DNA of 64,000 nt from assembly GCA_035771165.1 (NCBI GenBank), contig JAWNZC010000261.1, forward strand, positions 988,001-1,052,000, given 5' to 3'. The number at the start of each line of letters is the position of its first letter. Position 1 is the first letter of the stretch. The notes under the pieces are model-generated. The model was given only the letters and a program-made list of their open reading frames with translations, was not told where the DNA came from and searched no databases. The stretch comes from Paragorgia papillata (taxonomy: Eukaryota > Cnidaria > Anthozoa > Scleralcyonacea > Coralliidae). The position numbers and the translations under genes were made by a program. Below are positions 19,082 to 29,609 of this stretch, piece after piece.

Positions 19082-19564
19082 GTATATATATATTAAGGTG
19101 GTAATGCCAGGAAAGTATTGGGTATATTATAAGTAATATTGGGTATTTCACTCGATTACACCCAAAATCCCTAGTCGAGAAATATATTAGTTTAATATAA
19201 GGAAAAACTTTTCAAACATTTTGCCTTTGTACTTGAGATCGATTGACAACGCTTTAATTCATTCAATGCTGCAAAGTATTGTGGTCTGATGCTCCTGATT
19301 TGTCAATTCCTACACACCTACCAGGCGTAGTTTTCTACACCAAAAAATTATAAAAGGAGCCTCCCTTTTAGGTGTCGAGCATTTTCGAAAAAGACCAATC
19401 GAAGGGTGGCCAGCTCAAAAATCAGAGCAGAAGAGCAAGAAACAAACGTCTACAACTATGATTGCACTCCACAAAAGCTATGTACTACCAGGAATATCTA
19501 AAGCACTAAACACTAAGTTAGAAAATGTTAACTTCTATGCATTAAGAACTTTACTGATTAAATT

Positions 19565-19830
19565 TAGGATCCACGATACCAGAGAGTTACTGTACTTGGC
19601 GAGAGCTCTGATAAACTTCCTGTCTTGTCTGGAGTGCCTCAGGGATCAATCCTGGGACCCCTTCTTTTCCTAATTTATGTTAACGATCTCCCAGACTCCG
19701 TCTCAAGTAGATCGTCTTTGGCCATATTTGGAGACGACACCAAGTGTTATCGCGCGGTCCAAACGATTAGGCATGGCGATGGTCTTCAGATTGACCTTGA
19801 CAACATCGTTAAATGGTGCATGTCCAATGT
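19565..19830 (+). pseudogene. LINE reverse transcriptase fragment
   Basis: The motif SGVPQGSILGPLLFLIYVND (RT domain 4) is followed by FGDDTK, a changed form of the catalytic F/Y-ADDT motif with Gly for Ala. Both catalytic Asp codons remain, but the upstream fingers and endonuclease are absent. Not functional. Confidence 0.8.
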
Positions 19831-20166
19831 TTGTCCGAAGTTTTGGAAGTCCGAAGTCAGTTGCGAGAGCCAATCAAATATCTCAATGTGTTATCCACAC
19901 ACTTCATGCGGAAAGGTCTATTGAAGTGGGAAGCTCGCTCTTCATTTATTGTAAGTTCTTAGTTCATAACATCTGGATATTAAGAAGCACCGTGTATTTT
20001 CTGGTATCAAAAATTTGGATACCAAATTGTCATTTGGGATACCAAGTTCAGAGATGCTGACCGAAAAATTTTAGTCTCAAACCCTGACAAGAGTCTGGGT
20101 GTGAGACAGCGTAAAAAATGTTTTTATTAATATATGGATTTGGTTGCTTTATTTTGAAATTTACAG

Positions 20167-20640
20167 ATGCCAAAGTCGTGTATCTAATGAAATACTTGCC
20201 AACAATATTTGGAAGACAGAAGATATTGAAAAAAACAGTGGAGCTTTTACATGAATTGAAGGTGAGATACTTGAAATTTAAATATTTTCTTGTTAATATT
20301 ATCTGTTACACACATGCAGGTTTGTTTAGATGTAAGAAATAGTTTCTTGATCCTTGTTTGCTAAGGTTATATTAATTTTCAGGAAAACAAAGACCCAGAT
20401 GTTTGGATTAAAAAGCATGTAGGAGATATGCCAATGATGGTAGTGGAAAAAGAAAATATTTATGATGTTGTGGGTAAACGCATATTATACCAGACGGATG
20501 CCAAGAAAATGGATGAAGCTGTGGTTGGGTTTTTGGCATGTTTTTGTCTGCTGGACTACGACTATCCAAAGCAACATGAAGTAGGCATGAACATCTTACA
20601 ATACTATGTTTTTGAGTACAAAACAATTCCTGAGGATTAA
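20167..20640 (+). CDS. two terminal exons of an unidentified spliced gene
   Basis: Exon 20,167-20,261 follows an acceptor (AAATTTACAG) and ends at a donor (GAAG then GTGAGATA). Exon 20,384-20,640 follows TTTTCAG and ends in a stop. The joined frame has a helical segment, then VVEKENIYDVVGKRIL and a C-terminal block FLACFCLLDYDYPKQHE. The last block resembles, from memory, the C-terminus of a large multi-copy uncharacterised invertebrate family (pattern YP...W/F-x-F-x-Q). No upstream exons are recognisable, so this is probably a 5'-truncated copy. No function assigned. Confidence 0.45.
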
Positions 20641-20745
20641 TTGCAGCTTTGTTTAGTAGCCAACTAGCTTTCGCAGTATAAACGCTACAAAGCTGAATCT
20701 GTTTAGCTTATAACATTTCCACTTAATTTTATTATTATATATTGG

Positions 20746-20960
20746 TAAAAAGATATGGAAAAAGTAAATGCGGTCAACCGTTACTGTTTTAAAAAAGGTT
20801 TAATGAGTTTAGCTTTCGTCATACTACGACATCATAAGAACTTTCTGAGTTGTGATGAGTTCGGAGTTCTGATGATGTTGTGTACAACGAAAGTTAAAAT
20901 CATTAAACTTTTTTTAAAACAGTAACAGTTGGCCTCATTTGCTTTCTCGATATCTTTTTA
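20746..20960. mobile_element. foldback MITE (215 bp) with degenerate hammerhead-like interior
   Basis: AAAAAGATATGG...GTTACTGTTTTAAAAAA at the left is inverted at 20,905-20,960 with several differences. The interior on the plus strand reads CTGATGA, a GTTG/CAAC stem and GAAA, but no acceptable stem III and cleavage triplet follow. Confidence 0.65.
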
Positions 20961-21179
20961 TCTATATGTTACTGAAGGATATACGTTTATTGGACTTAAA
21001 AATTATATATTGGTGTTTAATTGAAAGATATATTTTTACCACTTTTCAGCTTATTAATATTATTATTAGTTTGAAATTAGACATGCATGCATGCAGAATT
21101 TTTGTGTTAATTATATCTATTTTTGGAAAAGCTATTCTAGTAAGAAAATCCTTTTAAATTATTATTAGATTCTAATAGA

Positions 21180-21425
21180 ATAGAATATAATCTAGATAAT
21201 TATTCATATAATTCTTATATAATAATTTATTGCATGCATGCGATTTCTTTCAAGAGTTTCTCTATAAGAAAATATATTCTTATTTTAAGAAAATATTTTC
21301 TGATTACAAGAACAAAATTCTTAAAAGAAATGTTTTCTTGTTGTTCTCCCAAGAACATTTTTCTTGTTTTAAGAAAAAAATTCTTAAAGCAAATTTTTTT
21401 TCTTCTTAAAATAAGAAAATGATTT
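21180..21425. repeat. TTCTT/AAGAA palindromic low-complexity region
   Basis: Alternating TTCTTA and TAAGAA blocks make several overlapping weak hairpins. Reading frames here are composition artefacts. Confidence 0.5.
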
Positions 21426-21426
21426 T

Positions 21427-22274
21427 TTGCTGTGGATTGAATGGAAGATGAAGTTAAACAATTCCAAATGTGGGGTCCTAAATATCTCGAGAAACCTTCA
21501 GCCTATCACCGTCCAATACAAGCTTCTTGAGACTTCCATTAAAGTACAGGAAGTCAAAAAGACCTGGGAATTATTGTTGCCAGCGACATCAAATGGAACC
21601 AGCAAGTGCAGGCAACTTCAGCTAAGGCCAACAAAATGTTGGGTTTGTCTGGTGATCAACGTTCGACGTCCACGACCAACAAGTACGTAAAGCTCTCTAC
21701 TTGGCCATAGTCCGAAGCACATTAGCATACTGTAGCCAAGTGTGGGCACCTCATACGGTTAAGAACATCCTGATAATCGAACGTGTGCAAAGACGAACTA
21801 CTAAATTTATTTTATCACTGCCCTATCAAACTAACGTCTCGTATAAGGAAAGACTCTGTTTAATTGGTATCCTCCCTCTCTGTTACTGGTATGAATATTT
21901 GGATCTAGTCTTCCTCTACAAATCTATCCATATTGGAACTGACAATAATATCTCTGTTAAAAAATCTATTAGGGTAACAAGGAATTCAAATCCTTCAAAT
22001 GGCCTTATGCTAGAAGAAATTAAATGTAGAACTGTAACTTTTTAAAACAGTTAGCTACTACTTGCGGGCACCTCGAGTCTGGAACACTTTACCTAGAACC
22101 ATCAGAGACATCTCAAAATCTCTAAATTCTTTCGAAAAGGAATTATTCAACCACTATCTAGAGTTAACTAATCACGTTTACGATCCTGACAATCCAAGAA
22201 CATTCAAGTCCTTATGTGTTAAATGCCATTCATCTCGACCAATCTCTAGATTATTGGCAAGATGGTGTTGCTAG
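21427..22274 (+). pseudogene. LINE ORF2 C-terminal part, frameshifted
   Basis: Begins KMKLNNSKCGVLNISR, continues with YLAIVRSTLAYCSQVWAPH (thumb region), LIIERVQRRTTKFIL, LGILPL-like motifs, and ends with a Cys/His cluster (CVKC and C at the end). At least three frame changes separate the blocks at about 21,550, 21,690 and 22,045. Confidence 0.75.
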
Positions 22275-22540
22275 GACATGACTTGACAGATAACTCACTG
22301 TATGAATTACAATTATTATTTAAATAGATCTTCATAATTATCTATATTGCTCTTTATAACTATTATTGTTAAACGTAGTTTATAACTGTTATTGTTATAC
22401 CTATTTATTACTTGTAATATATTTATTTATATTTATTTTAAAGGTCAAGCGTTTGCAACACGAGCCTCTGGCTCGGGAGAATGGGCAACCACTCCCCACT
22501 TCCATCAACAATAAATAAATATTGTATTGTATTGTATTAT

Positions 22541-23270
22541 TGTTATTTATGTCGCTTGTGGAAACAGTTGCTTTGTATATACTATGCTATTTGTCAGGTA
22601 CTGTCCATGAAGTGGGCACTTGCTTTTATCCCTGCAGTTGCAACTGGCTGTGTTTTCATTTTGTACCCGATTTTTTTAAGTATGTGTGCGTTGTGCTTCA
22701 TGATTGTGGACTTGGCGTTGTTCATGTAACTGTAACTGACTCAGTTCACTGTATTTCTGTTGAAAATTTTATGGAGTTTGTTTGTGTTTTGGTTTTGCTG
22801 TGTGTAATTTAATTCCTGATTGAAATTACTGTGTCTTAATGTATTTTGGTAAATTGGTGCGGATTCCTTAAATATTGTGTTGTCCGATGAGAGAAAGGAA
22901 ATGCGTTTGCCGATTGATGTTGGTAGCTGTTTTAAAATGCTAGGTGGGTGGTTTTATTGCTTGTTTACATACAATGGATCGTCGTTGGGCTTTCTATAAA
23001 GCTTGTATGTTCCGTTTTGAAGGTCGAAAGTAACATCTAAAAAGTTTACCACATGTAAATTTTTCTGGGCTGTTATTTTGAGGCCAAGCTGTTCGAAAAT
23101 TTTGTGTATATCTTTTCTTGATTTGTCTGCCAATGTCGCGGTTTTGTTCTTTAAAATGGCAAATCCGTCATCTCTATATAGGCCGACATTTTCTTTGCCA
23201 AACTTTTTTCCTGCAAGGCTGTTTAAAATAAAAAGGCCAACTAGTTCGCAAATTTCGACGCCGTCTTAGC
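22541..23270 (-). pseudogene. Penelope-like element ORF fragment, inverted copy
   Basis: Read on the minus strand from 23,270. The reverse transcriptase block with the catalytic GLYRDDG motif is followed by KIFEQLGLKIT, then the linker that precedes the GIY-YIG domain (PTSIG...LSSDNTIF). It carries stops and frameshifts. The fragment stops within the region just before TKHYIG, where the LINE tail abuts it. It forms a head-to-head inverted pair with the plus-strand fragment at 23,310. Confidence 0.75.
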
Positions 23271-23309
23271 TACAAATAAATATTGGCTCGCGATCTTTTT
23301 TAATTTTAG

Positions 23310-24014
23310 AAGACAGCCGAAAATTTTCGAACAGCTCGGCCTCAAAATAACAGCCATGTTACTTTTGACCTTCAAAACGGAAAATATAAGCCTTATAGTA
23401 AGCCCAATGACGATCCATTGTATGTAAACAAGCAATGAAACCACCCACCTAGCATTTTAAAACAGCTACCAACATCAATCGGCAAACGCATTTCCTTTCT
23501 CTCATCGGACAACACAATATTTAAGGAATCCGCACCAATTTACCAAAATGCATTAAGACACAGTAATTTCAATCAGGAATTAAATTACACACAGCAAAAC
23601 CCACAACAACCACGCAAAAACCGACATTGCAATATCATTTGGTTCAATCCACCATACAACAAAAACGTAAGATCAAACATAGGACGCAGCTTTCTTAAAG
23701 TAATCGACAAACATTTCCCACCAGAAAACAAACTCCATAAAATTTTCAACAGAAATACAATGAAAGTCAGTTACAGTTGCATGAACAACTCCAAGTCCAC
23801 AATCATGAAGCACAACGCACACATACTTAAAAAAAATCGCGTACAAAATGAAAACACAGCCAGTTGCAACTGCAGGGATAAAAGCAAGTACCCACTTCAT
23901 GGACAGTGCCTGACAAATAGCATAGTATACAAAGCAACTGTTTCCACAAGCGACATAAATAACACCAAACACTACATTGGCATGACAGCAAACAATTTCA
24001 AAGAGCGATACAGA
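23310..24014 (+). pseudogene. Penelope-like element ORF, RT end to GIY-YIG (interrupted)
   Basis: Starts at KIFEQLGLKIT and runs through WFNPPYNKNVRSNIG, VSYSCMNN and the Cys cluster CNCRDKSKYPLHGQC to the GIY-YIG nuclease (VYKAT...HYIGMTANNFKERYR). At 24,014 Maverick copy 2 interrupts the ORF; the frame continues exactly at 35,753 with NHTKSF. The catalytic RT half is missing and frameshifts are present around 23,380-23,740. Confidence 0.85.
24009..24014. repeat. target-site duplication of Maverick copy 2 (left)
   Basis: TACAGA directly precedes the terminal AGTAGTATAG and recurs at 35,747-35,752 after the other end. Removing the element and one copy restores the PLE codons Tyr-Arg-Asn-His. 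Confidence 0.92.
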
Positions 24015-24164
24015 AGTAGTATAGAGCGGGGCTTAATGGACCCCCTTTTATGCAGGAATAGCTCATTAGCATGTTGTGTTAGCCCTTAATAATTCATGAG
24101 TTATGAATAGTCAATGAGTTATGAATAATCAATGAGTCGGATTTTTCCGAAGAGATAACGAAGC

Positions 24165-24245
24165 ACTTCCGAGTCCGATAAAACGCCGAAGTATTTCCGA
24201 TTCCTATAAAATGCCGAAGCATTTCCGAGTCCGATAAAACGCCGA
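24165..24245. repeat. Maverick subterminal tandem repeats, copy 2 left
   Basis: About three units of roughly 31 bp with GAGTCCGATAAAACGCCGAA and TTCCTATAAAATGCCGAAGC. TATAAAA occurs in the middle unit, 80-90 nt before the Bcl-2-like ATG, so the array may double as promoter. Confidence 0.6.
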
Positions 24246-24277
24246 GTGCTTGTTAAGATTACGTCATTTTAAACACG

Positions 24278-24643
24278 ATGGCCGAACAAACAATTTGGGC
24301 TGAATTGCGGGAAAACAATATCGATATAGAAAAAGATACGTTATGTTTTTACATGAATAGATGCCTTAGAGAGCATGGTGAATTGTATGAGAGCATTATC
24401 GACCAAATTAACAGAGATAACTGGCCGAGTAGCTTGTATACTATTTATCAAGAGATGGATCTTGTGAATTTCGGGAGAATTATTGCTTATTTGACTCTAG
24501 TGTTGAAAGTGAGCGATTATTGCGACACCGAAACACTTCGCCAAGCTATTAAAAGAACTGCCAAAGATTTTAGGCGAATTGACTTGCAGAAATACAAAAT
24601 AAAACACTCGTGGATACAAAGGTTGATTAGATTCCTAACGTAA
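24278..24643 (+). CDS. Maverick-encoded Bcl-2-like protein (intact copy)
   Basis: A 121-codon frame, all-helical by composition. YTIYQEM-x-LVNFGRIIAYL (residues about 55-72) fits the BH1 signature of Bcl-2 proteins (NWGRI-x-A after a helix ending in F/M). Near the C-terminus, HSWIQRLIRFL (residues about 110-120) fits the BH2 region (WI-Q...F). Spacing between the two, about 45 residues, is right. Family knowledge: viral Bcl-2 homologues block host-cell apoptosis by binding BH3 proteins. No C-terminal membrane anchor is seen. Two other copies (15,705 and 35,118) are frameshifted. The similarity is my own reading of motifs and needs structural comparison. Confidence 0.55.
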   Translation: MAEQTIWAELRENNIDIEKDTLCFYMNRCLREHGELYESIIDQINRDNWPSSLYTIYQEMDLVNFGRIIAYLTLVLKVSDYCDTETLRQAIKRTAKDFRRIDLQKYKIKHSWIQRLIRFLT

Positions 24644-24779
24644 CTGTTGTGAGGGATGTTAGAGCGTTGCTAAGGCGAATTTGAATATTACTCCACAAGT
24701 TTGGGCGAAAAAGGTCATTAAAAATCGATTAAACGAAGTCATTAATATTAGGAAATGGTGAATACAGGTTGTCATTTCA

Positions 24780-25076
24780 ATGGATTCCGACCTGATTGAG
24801 ATTTTAAATTTGCGCGAGAGAAAGATTGAGTGTACACTTTTAACATGCTATGTTGAGGAAATATCGTTAAACATTGATAGACTGGTGGTGGAGAATTGCT
24901 ATGGCAGTGTGCGACATTGTTGTCCCAGGATGCCGGATAAAGATAAAATATGGTTTTACTTCGGGGCGAATCCTTTACAAGTAGAAAGAGTGACCCTAAA
25001 GAAGCCTATGAAGAATATCTTTTTCAAAAATCTGTCGATGCATTGACTAAAGACATAGAAAAACTGAACATTTGCT
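24780..25076 (+). pseudogene. GRF-type protein remnant, left arm
   Basis: Starts like the other copies (MDSDLIEILNLRERK) and ends with the same tail (VERVTLKKP... and KSVDAL-type region in another frame), but the middle 250 bp with the zinc-finger cysteines is replaced by about 110 bp of unrelated sequence (24,875-24,985). Both fingers are lost. Confidence 0.55.
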
Positions 25077-25250
25077 GATCATTCAAACTTTAAAAAACTG
25101 TTTTTAATCTGTATATTTATACATTTGATGCATAGACTGAAGACATGTATAGTTTTGTATTCTAATTTAATATGTAATAAATATGTTTGCATTTATATCG
25201 TGTCGTTGACTTTTCTTTGTTCATTTACTTCTAACCTTTGTCGCGTGAAC

Positions 25251-25457
25251 ATGACTTGCTGTGGAGTTTTACCACAAATAGCCCTTCGTAATATTTTTCG
25301 AAAGATTCGCTGTATATCAGCGTGCTGTGGGGGGAAAATTGTGATACAAGCATCCGAATTAGATGGCGGAACAGTACCTTCACGATCTGTATTACAAGCC
25401 AAAAAGTCCGGCAAGTTTTGGCGGCGTAGATGCCTTATACCGTGTCGTAAGAAGTGA
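25251..25457 (+). CDS. small Cys-rich ORF, left arm of copy 2
   Basis: Same 68-codon frame as at 14,623-14,829 (MTCCGV in place of MTCCGG), overlapping the integrase start. Open in all three arms. Function unknown. Confidence 0.35.
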   Translation: MTCCGVLPQIALRNIFRKIRCISACCGGKIVIQASELDGGTVPSRSVLQAKKSGKFWRRRCLIPCRKK

Positions 25458-26447
25458 CGGTAAATTCCAGATATCCCGAAACAAGATAAAAACATGGCTT
25501 AGACAGCAAGATACCTATACTTTGCATAAACCCGTACGACATAATTTTAAGCGAAATCGTGTTATTGTTGGAGCGATGGACGAGGAGTGGGAGGCTGATC
25601 TAGTAATTATGGATTCGCTTAGTAAAACAAATAATGGTTATAAATACATTTTAACTGTTATTGATGTACTGTCCAAATTTGCGTGGGTGGAACCACTAAA
25701 AACAAAGACTGCAGAGAGTCTGGTTAAAGCCTTTGAAAAGATACTAAAGAAAGGAAGGAAGCCTGAAACATTTCATACCGATAAAGGAACTGAATTTACC
25801 AACAAACGCTTTCAAACCTTATTGAAGGACAAACATATTCGATTTTTTATAACACACAACGATACCAAGGCATCCATCGTTGAACGATTTAACCGAACGT
25901 TAAAGGGGGAAATGTGGAAATATTTTACAGCAAAGAATACGTTGAAATATACCGATGTACTACAAAAATTAGTATATTCCTACAACCATTCGAGACACCG
26001 TAGTATTGGGATGACACCAGTTGATGTTAATCGAGAAAACGAGAGTAATCCATGGCAAAAACTGTATGGTGATGAGTCCAGCAAACCCATCACATATAAA
26101 TTCAGCATTGGTGACCAAGTTCGGATTAGCAAAGCAAGACGTATACATTCAAGAAAGGCTACTTACCTAACTGGACCGAAGAGGTGTTCATCATCACGAA
26201 GCGAGTACCCAGACGACCGCCAGTGTACAAGTTTACCGATTATCACAGAGAAGAGTTACAAGGAACATTTTACGAACAGGAATTGCAAAGAGTTACAAAG
26301 ACAGATAGTGACTTTTATAGAATAGAAAGAGTTATTAAGTCACGCATGCATGGTAAACGTAAAGAGTATCTTGTAAAATGGTTAGGCTACCCTGAAGATT
26401 TTAATTCCTGGGTATCAGCCGATAATGTAAAAGATATAACGAAATAA
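25363..26447 (+). pseudogene. Maverick integrase, left arm, frameshifted
   Basis: The DDE core is complete: Asp in EWEADLVIMDS, Asp in FHTDKGTEFTN, Glu in SIVERFNRTLKG. A 2-nt insertion near 26,143 shifts the frame after QVRISKARR. The chromodomain continues in a different frame and ends at 26,447 (YLVKWLGYPEDFNSW...). The lesion differs from those in the other two copies. Confidence 0.88.
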
Positions 26448-26496
26448 AAATGTGTGTACCTTACATTTTGTGTTCATTTGTGTATTGTTCTCCGAC

Positions 26497-27249
26497 ATGG
26501 CAACACAGTTTTATTTAACGCTTCCAAGCAATAGCTCTATGGAATATTTTCCAGATAATACTGTAGCAAATTTTAATGTGAAGCTTGCTGAAACTATACA
26601 ACTGACAGGTGACTGGGAAGTAGCTTTATCAGAGTTATATTATCCCCATACATGGAACGCGATTCGAAAACGTAATCAACAAACGTTTCTCTATAACGCT
26701 GGATCAAAATATGACGATACGGGTATTATCCCAAATGGTTACTATAACACCATTGCTGATCTGGTGGGGGCTTTAAACCGTAGCATGAACAAAGAGGCAC
26801 GAGCCAAGATAAATTTTACGTATAATCGAAGTACACGGAAAGTCACCGTCGATGTAAAAAATGGGGTAAACGTTTGGTTTAGTGGTGACATTGCTACAAC
26901 ATTGGGGTTTCAACAAGACACCTTTATTAAAAAGAAAACCCTAAGTCCTTACGTAGCAGATGTTAACGGTGGATTTTCAGCTATGTATGTATACACTGAT
27001 ATCGTAGATGCACAGTTTGTCGGTGATGTCAAAGTGCCCCTACTCAGAATTGTCAATACTCAAGGAAGTTATGGTGAAAACGTGAATGTCAGTCTCCGTA
27101 ACCTACAATATATTCCTGTCAAGGTAAAGTCCTTCGAAACAATTGAAGTGAATATAAAGCACGACAAAAACGAAAACGTGTCATTTGGCTTCGGGAAGTC
27201 GATCGTGACACTTCACTTTAGACAGCGAAGATCTTCGTATTTCATTTAA
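26497..27249 (+). CDS. Maverick penton-like minor capsid protein, copy 2
   Basis: Open from the Met before ATQFYLTLPSNSS to the stop (250 codons), with 15 further in-frame codons upstream. Differs from copy 1 by a handful of substitutions. The gene straddles the inner edge of the left terminal repeat: its first third is repeated in the right arm (32,803-33,115). Confidence 0.75.
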   Translation: MATQFYLTLPSNSSMEYFPDNTVANFNVKLAETIQLTGDWEVALSELYYPHTWNAIRKRNQQTFLYNAGSKYDDTGIIPNGYYNTIADLVGALNRSMNKEARAKINFTYNRSTRKVTVDVKNGVNVWFSGDIATTLGFQQDTFIKKKTLSPYVADVNGGFSAMYVYTDIVDAQFVGDVKVPLLRIVNTQGSYGENVNVSLRNLQYIPVKVKSFETIEVNIKHDKNENVSFGFGKSIVTLHFRQRRSSYFI

Positions 27250-27251
27250 AA

Positions 27252-27725
27252 ATGAGACATACAATTATTCCAGACGTAAAGCAATTTCAACAGCATTATT
27301 TAAGAAGACAACAAGGTGGAAGTCTACCTGGTTTCCGAGGTGCACGTATTCAGAAAGGTTACGGCATTGGAAGTTTTTTTTAAAGTATTGCACGCTTTGC
27401 AATACCTCTGGTGAAACGAGGAGCTCAAGCTATTGGAAGAAGAGCTCTGCAAACTGCAAAAGACGTTGGTCAAGATGTTCTTGCAGGGAAGAATGTAAAG
27501 CAAGCGATAAAAGGGCGTGGTTCTGAAGCCGTGAAAGATCCTGTTCAAAAAGGAGTCCGTCGGATTACGAACCAATCAGGAGCCGGTCGTAAACGCAAAC
27601 GGGTGAATTCTCCTATAAAAGTCAACACAAGACGTAAAACCGTCAGTCGTTCGCAAACTGTGAAGAAGAAAACATCTGAGCCTACGGAAGCAAAGATTGG
27701 ACCGTTTATAAAATATAAATCATGA
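27252..27725 (+). pseudogene. Maverick basic core-like protein with same in-frame stop
   Basis: TAA at 27,381-27,383 (codon 44) after a run of eight T. The frame is otherwise open for 157 sense codons and overlaps the capsid ATG by ATGA. Sequence is nearly identical to copy 1, including the stop. Confidence 0.6.
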
Positions 27726-28963
27726 GTCAAGCTGTTAGTGCCCTACATAAAGATTCGTGTGAGTGTGCAAAATCAGAATTAGATTTATTTGTAATGCCTG
27801 CTACACAAGTAGAAATGAATAAAGGATTTTGGGAAGATATAGATCCAGTGTGGAGTATTGGAGCTTCAGACACCATCGAGTTTCTGTGTGCTGCAAATTC
27901 TGATGTGTATACCGATTTAGCAAATAGTTATCTACACGTGAAAGCAAAAATAACCAACCATGATGGAAGTAATCTCGATGAAAATGTTCAAGTCGGACCA
28001 GTAAATCTGTGGATGCATGCTTTATTTTCTCAAGTAGAAGTTTACCTAAACAACAAACTTGTCACACCATCGAGCACTGCTTATCCCTACCGATCATATA
28101 TGGAGACAGTACTGAACTTTAGCAAAGACGCGAAATCATCTCATCTGACCTCAGCGCTGTTCTATAAAGATCAAGCTGGTCGAATGGATGTCGTAAACCC
28201 CGTGGCAGTAGATGCCGATGCAAACAAGGGTTTGAAACTGCGGTATGTTCATGCAAGTCAAAGTAAGTCTGTGGCTATGGCTAAGGAAGGCAGAATCCAT
28301 TCCGAATTGTTTGCACAAGCCCGTTATATCCTTGGTGCTGTACCGATCAAGCTCAAGCTAGTGCGTTCGAGAAACCCATTTTCCCTAGTGTCGTCAGCAG
28401 AGCATCCTGACTTTAAAGTGGTTTTGGAAGAATGTGTATTTCGCGTTCGACGTGTCAACGTCTCTTCGACCGTTATGTTGGCTCATACCCACGCCCTTCA
28501 ACGTGTCACGGCCAAGTACCCTATCAATCGTGTAAGTTGTAAAGTGGTTTCTGTACCGAGAGGAAATATGTCTGGCAATCAACCAAATATATTTCAAGGC
28601 TCTATACCAGATCGAGTGGTCATTGGAATGGTGGGTGCAGATGCTTATAATGGTACCTATGCCAAAAATCCTTTCAATTTCAAAAACTACGATATTACTT
28701 CTCTTGGTCTAACGGTAAATGGTGAGCATTTGCCTGGAAAACCCCTACAACTGAAATTTGCTGCTGCGAGAGGAAGTAACTACGTATCCGCTTTCCAAAC
28801 CTTGTATGCTGGTACTCACAAGTTATTTCAAAATGATGGCAATGGTATTACACGAGATGAGTATGCCAATGGGTACACTCTATTCGTATTTGATCTGACA
28901 GCTGATCTGATCTGTCTCTCAGCGATCATATTCAACCGATTAAAAATGGAAACGTATCGATAG
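27722..28963 (+). pseudogene. Maverick major capsid protein, C-terminally frameshifted
   Basis: Collinear with the intact 448-codon copy 1 until about residue 398. There a short duplication (GATCTGATCTG near 28,905) shifts the frame, so the last 50 residues are replaced by 15 unrelated ones. The remaining codons are still recognisable to about 29,077. Confidence 0.85.
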
Positions 28964-29080
28964 AATGTCAATTTGGAACGGCTCTGACAACAGCTATAAA
29001 TATCGTGGTGCTTGGAGAATTTCAAAGTCTTATCGAAATTGACGCCAACCGCAACGTTCTATGCGACTTTAGCAGTTAAG

Positions 29081-29541
29081 ATGAACACTCTACAAATCCT
29101 GAACGTCCTGAAAAGTGATCCATTTACCAAGACCGTAATTGAAGACGTGTTACCATCGGATCGTCTACCAAGTCAGATATCGAAAAGACCTAGAGGTTTT
29201 ATTCTGAATGTGGATCCTAGTAATGGATCTGGTACGCATTGGGTAGCAATTTATCTTACACAGATGGAAAAGGGGAGTTCATGGATTCGTACGGACAAGA
29301 ACCGAGCTTTTATAGCAAAACCTTTGAAATGTTTTTACGAGATCATAGCAGTACTTTTACTTGGAATGAACAGACTTTACAGTCATTGGGGTCTCGCGTG
29401 TGTGGACAATATTGTTTATTTTATGCTTTACATCGATGTAGAAATATACCCATGTCAACAATTGTTGGCATGTTTACTGATAATAAAGAATGGAATGACA
29501 TGTTAGTTCGTGACTTTATGCGTAAATATTATTGTGTGTAA
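29081..29541 (+). pseudogene. Maverick adenain-like protease, frameshifted
   Basis: Starts MNTLQILNVLKSDPF and contains GTHWVAIYLT. It then loses frame near 29,262 (1-nt change relative to copy 1) and continues in another frame with SRVCGQYCLFYALHRC to 29,541. His and Cys regions are in different frames. Confidence 0.85.
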
Positions 29542-29609
29542 TAAATACAAGACAAATAGTGTTGTAAACAATTCTTTATTGTAATATCAAAGCTTTACAA
29601 GGAATAAAT

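Larger units (their letters stand above)
18572..19157. repeat. tandem duplication of a SINE-containing unit (about 260-290 bp)
   Basis: The block starting GGGTATATTA and containing TTTCACTCGATT occurs at 18,574, 18,862 and 19,119. Two unit bodies between them each carry a minus-strand tRNA-derived SINE ending in (TA)n. The third occurrence is only the unit start. Units differ by small indels. Confidence 0.8.
19565..22540 (+). mobile_element. LINE (CR1/L2/jockey-type) fragment, split by 1.6 kb of other DNA
   Basis: A 5'-truncated non-LTR retrotransposon. Its reverse transcriptase palm lies at 19,565-19,830 and its C-terminal part at 21,427-22,274. The 3' end runs into (ATTGT)n at 22,515-22,540, the kind of short tandem tail typical of CR1/L2-like elements. 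The interval 19,830-21,426 is foreign and holds spliced exons and a foldback MITE. Confidence 0.75.

Noticed and set aside
20860..20910. Hammerhead in the 20.8-kb foldback MITE
   Set aside because: CTGATGA, a stem II and GAAA are present, but no stem III, cleavage triplet and stem I partner fit together; kept only as a degenerate note.
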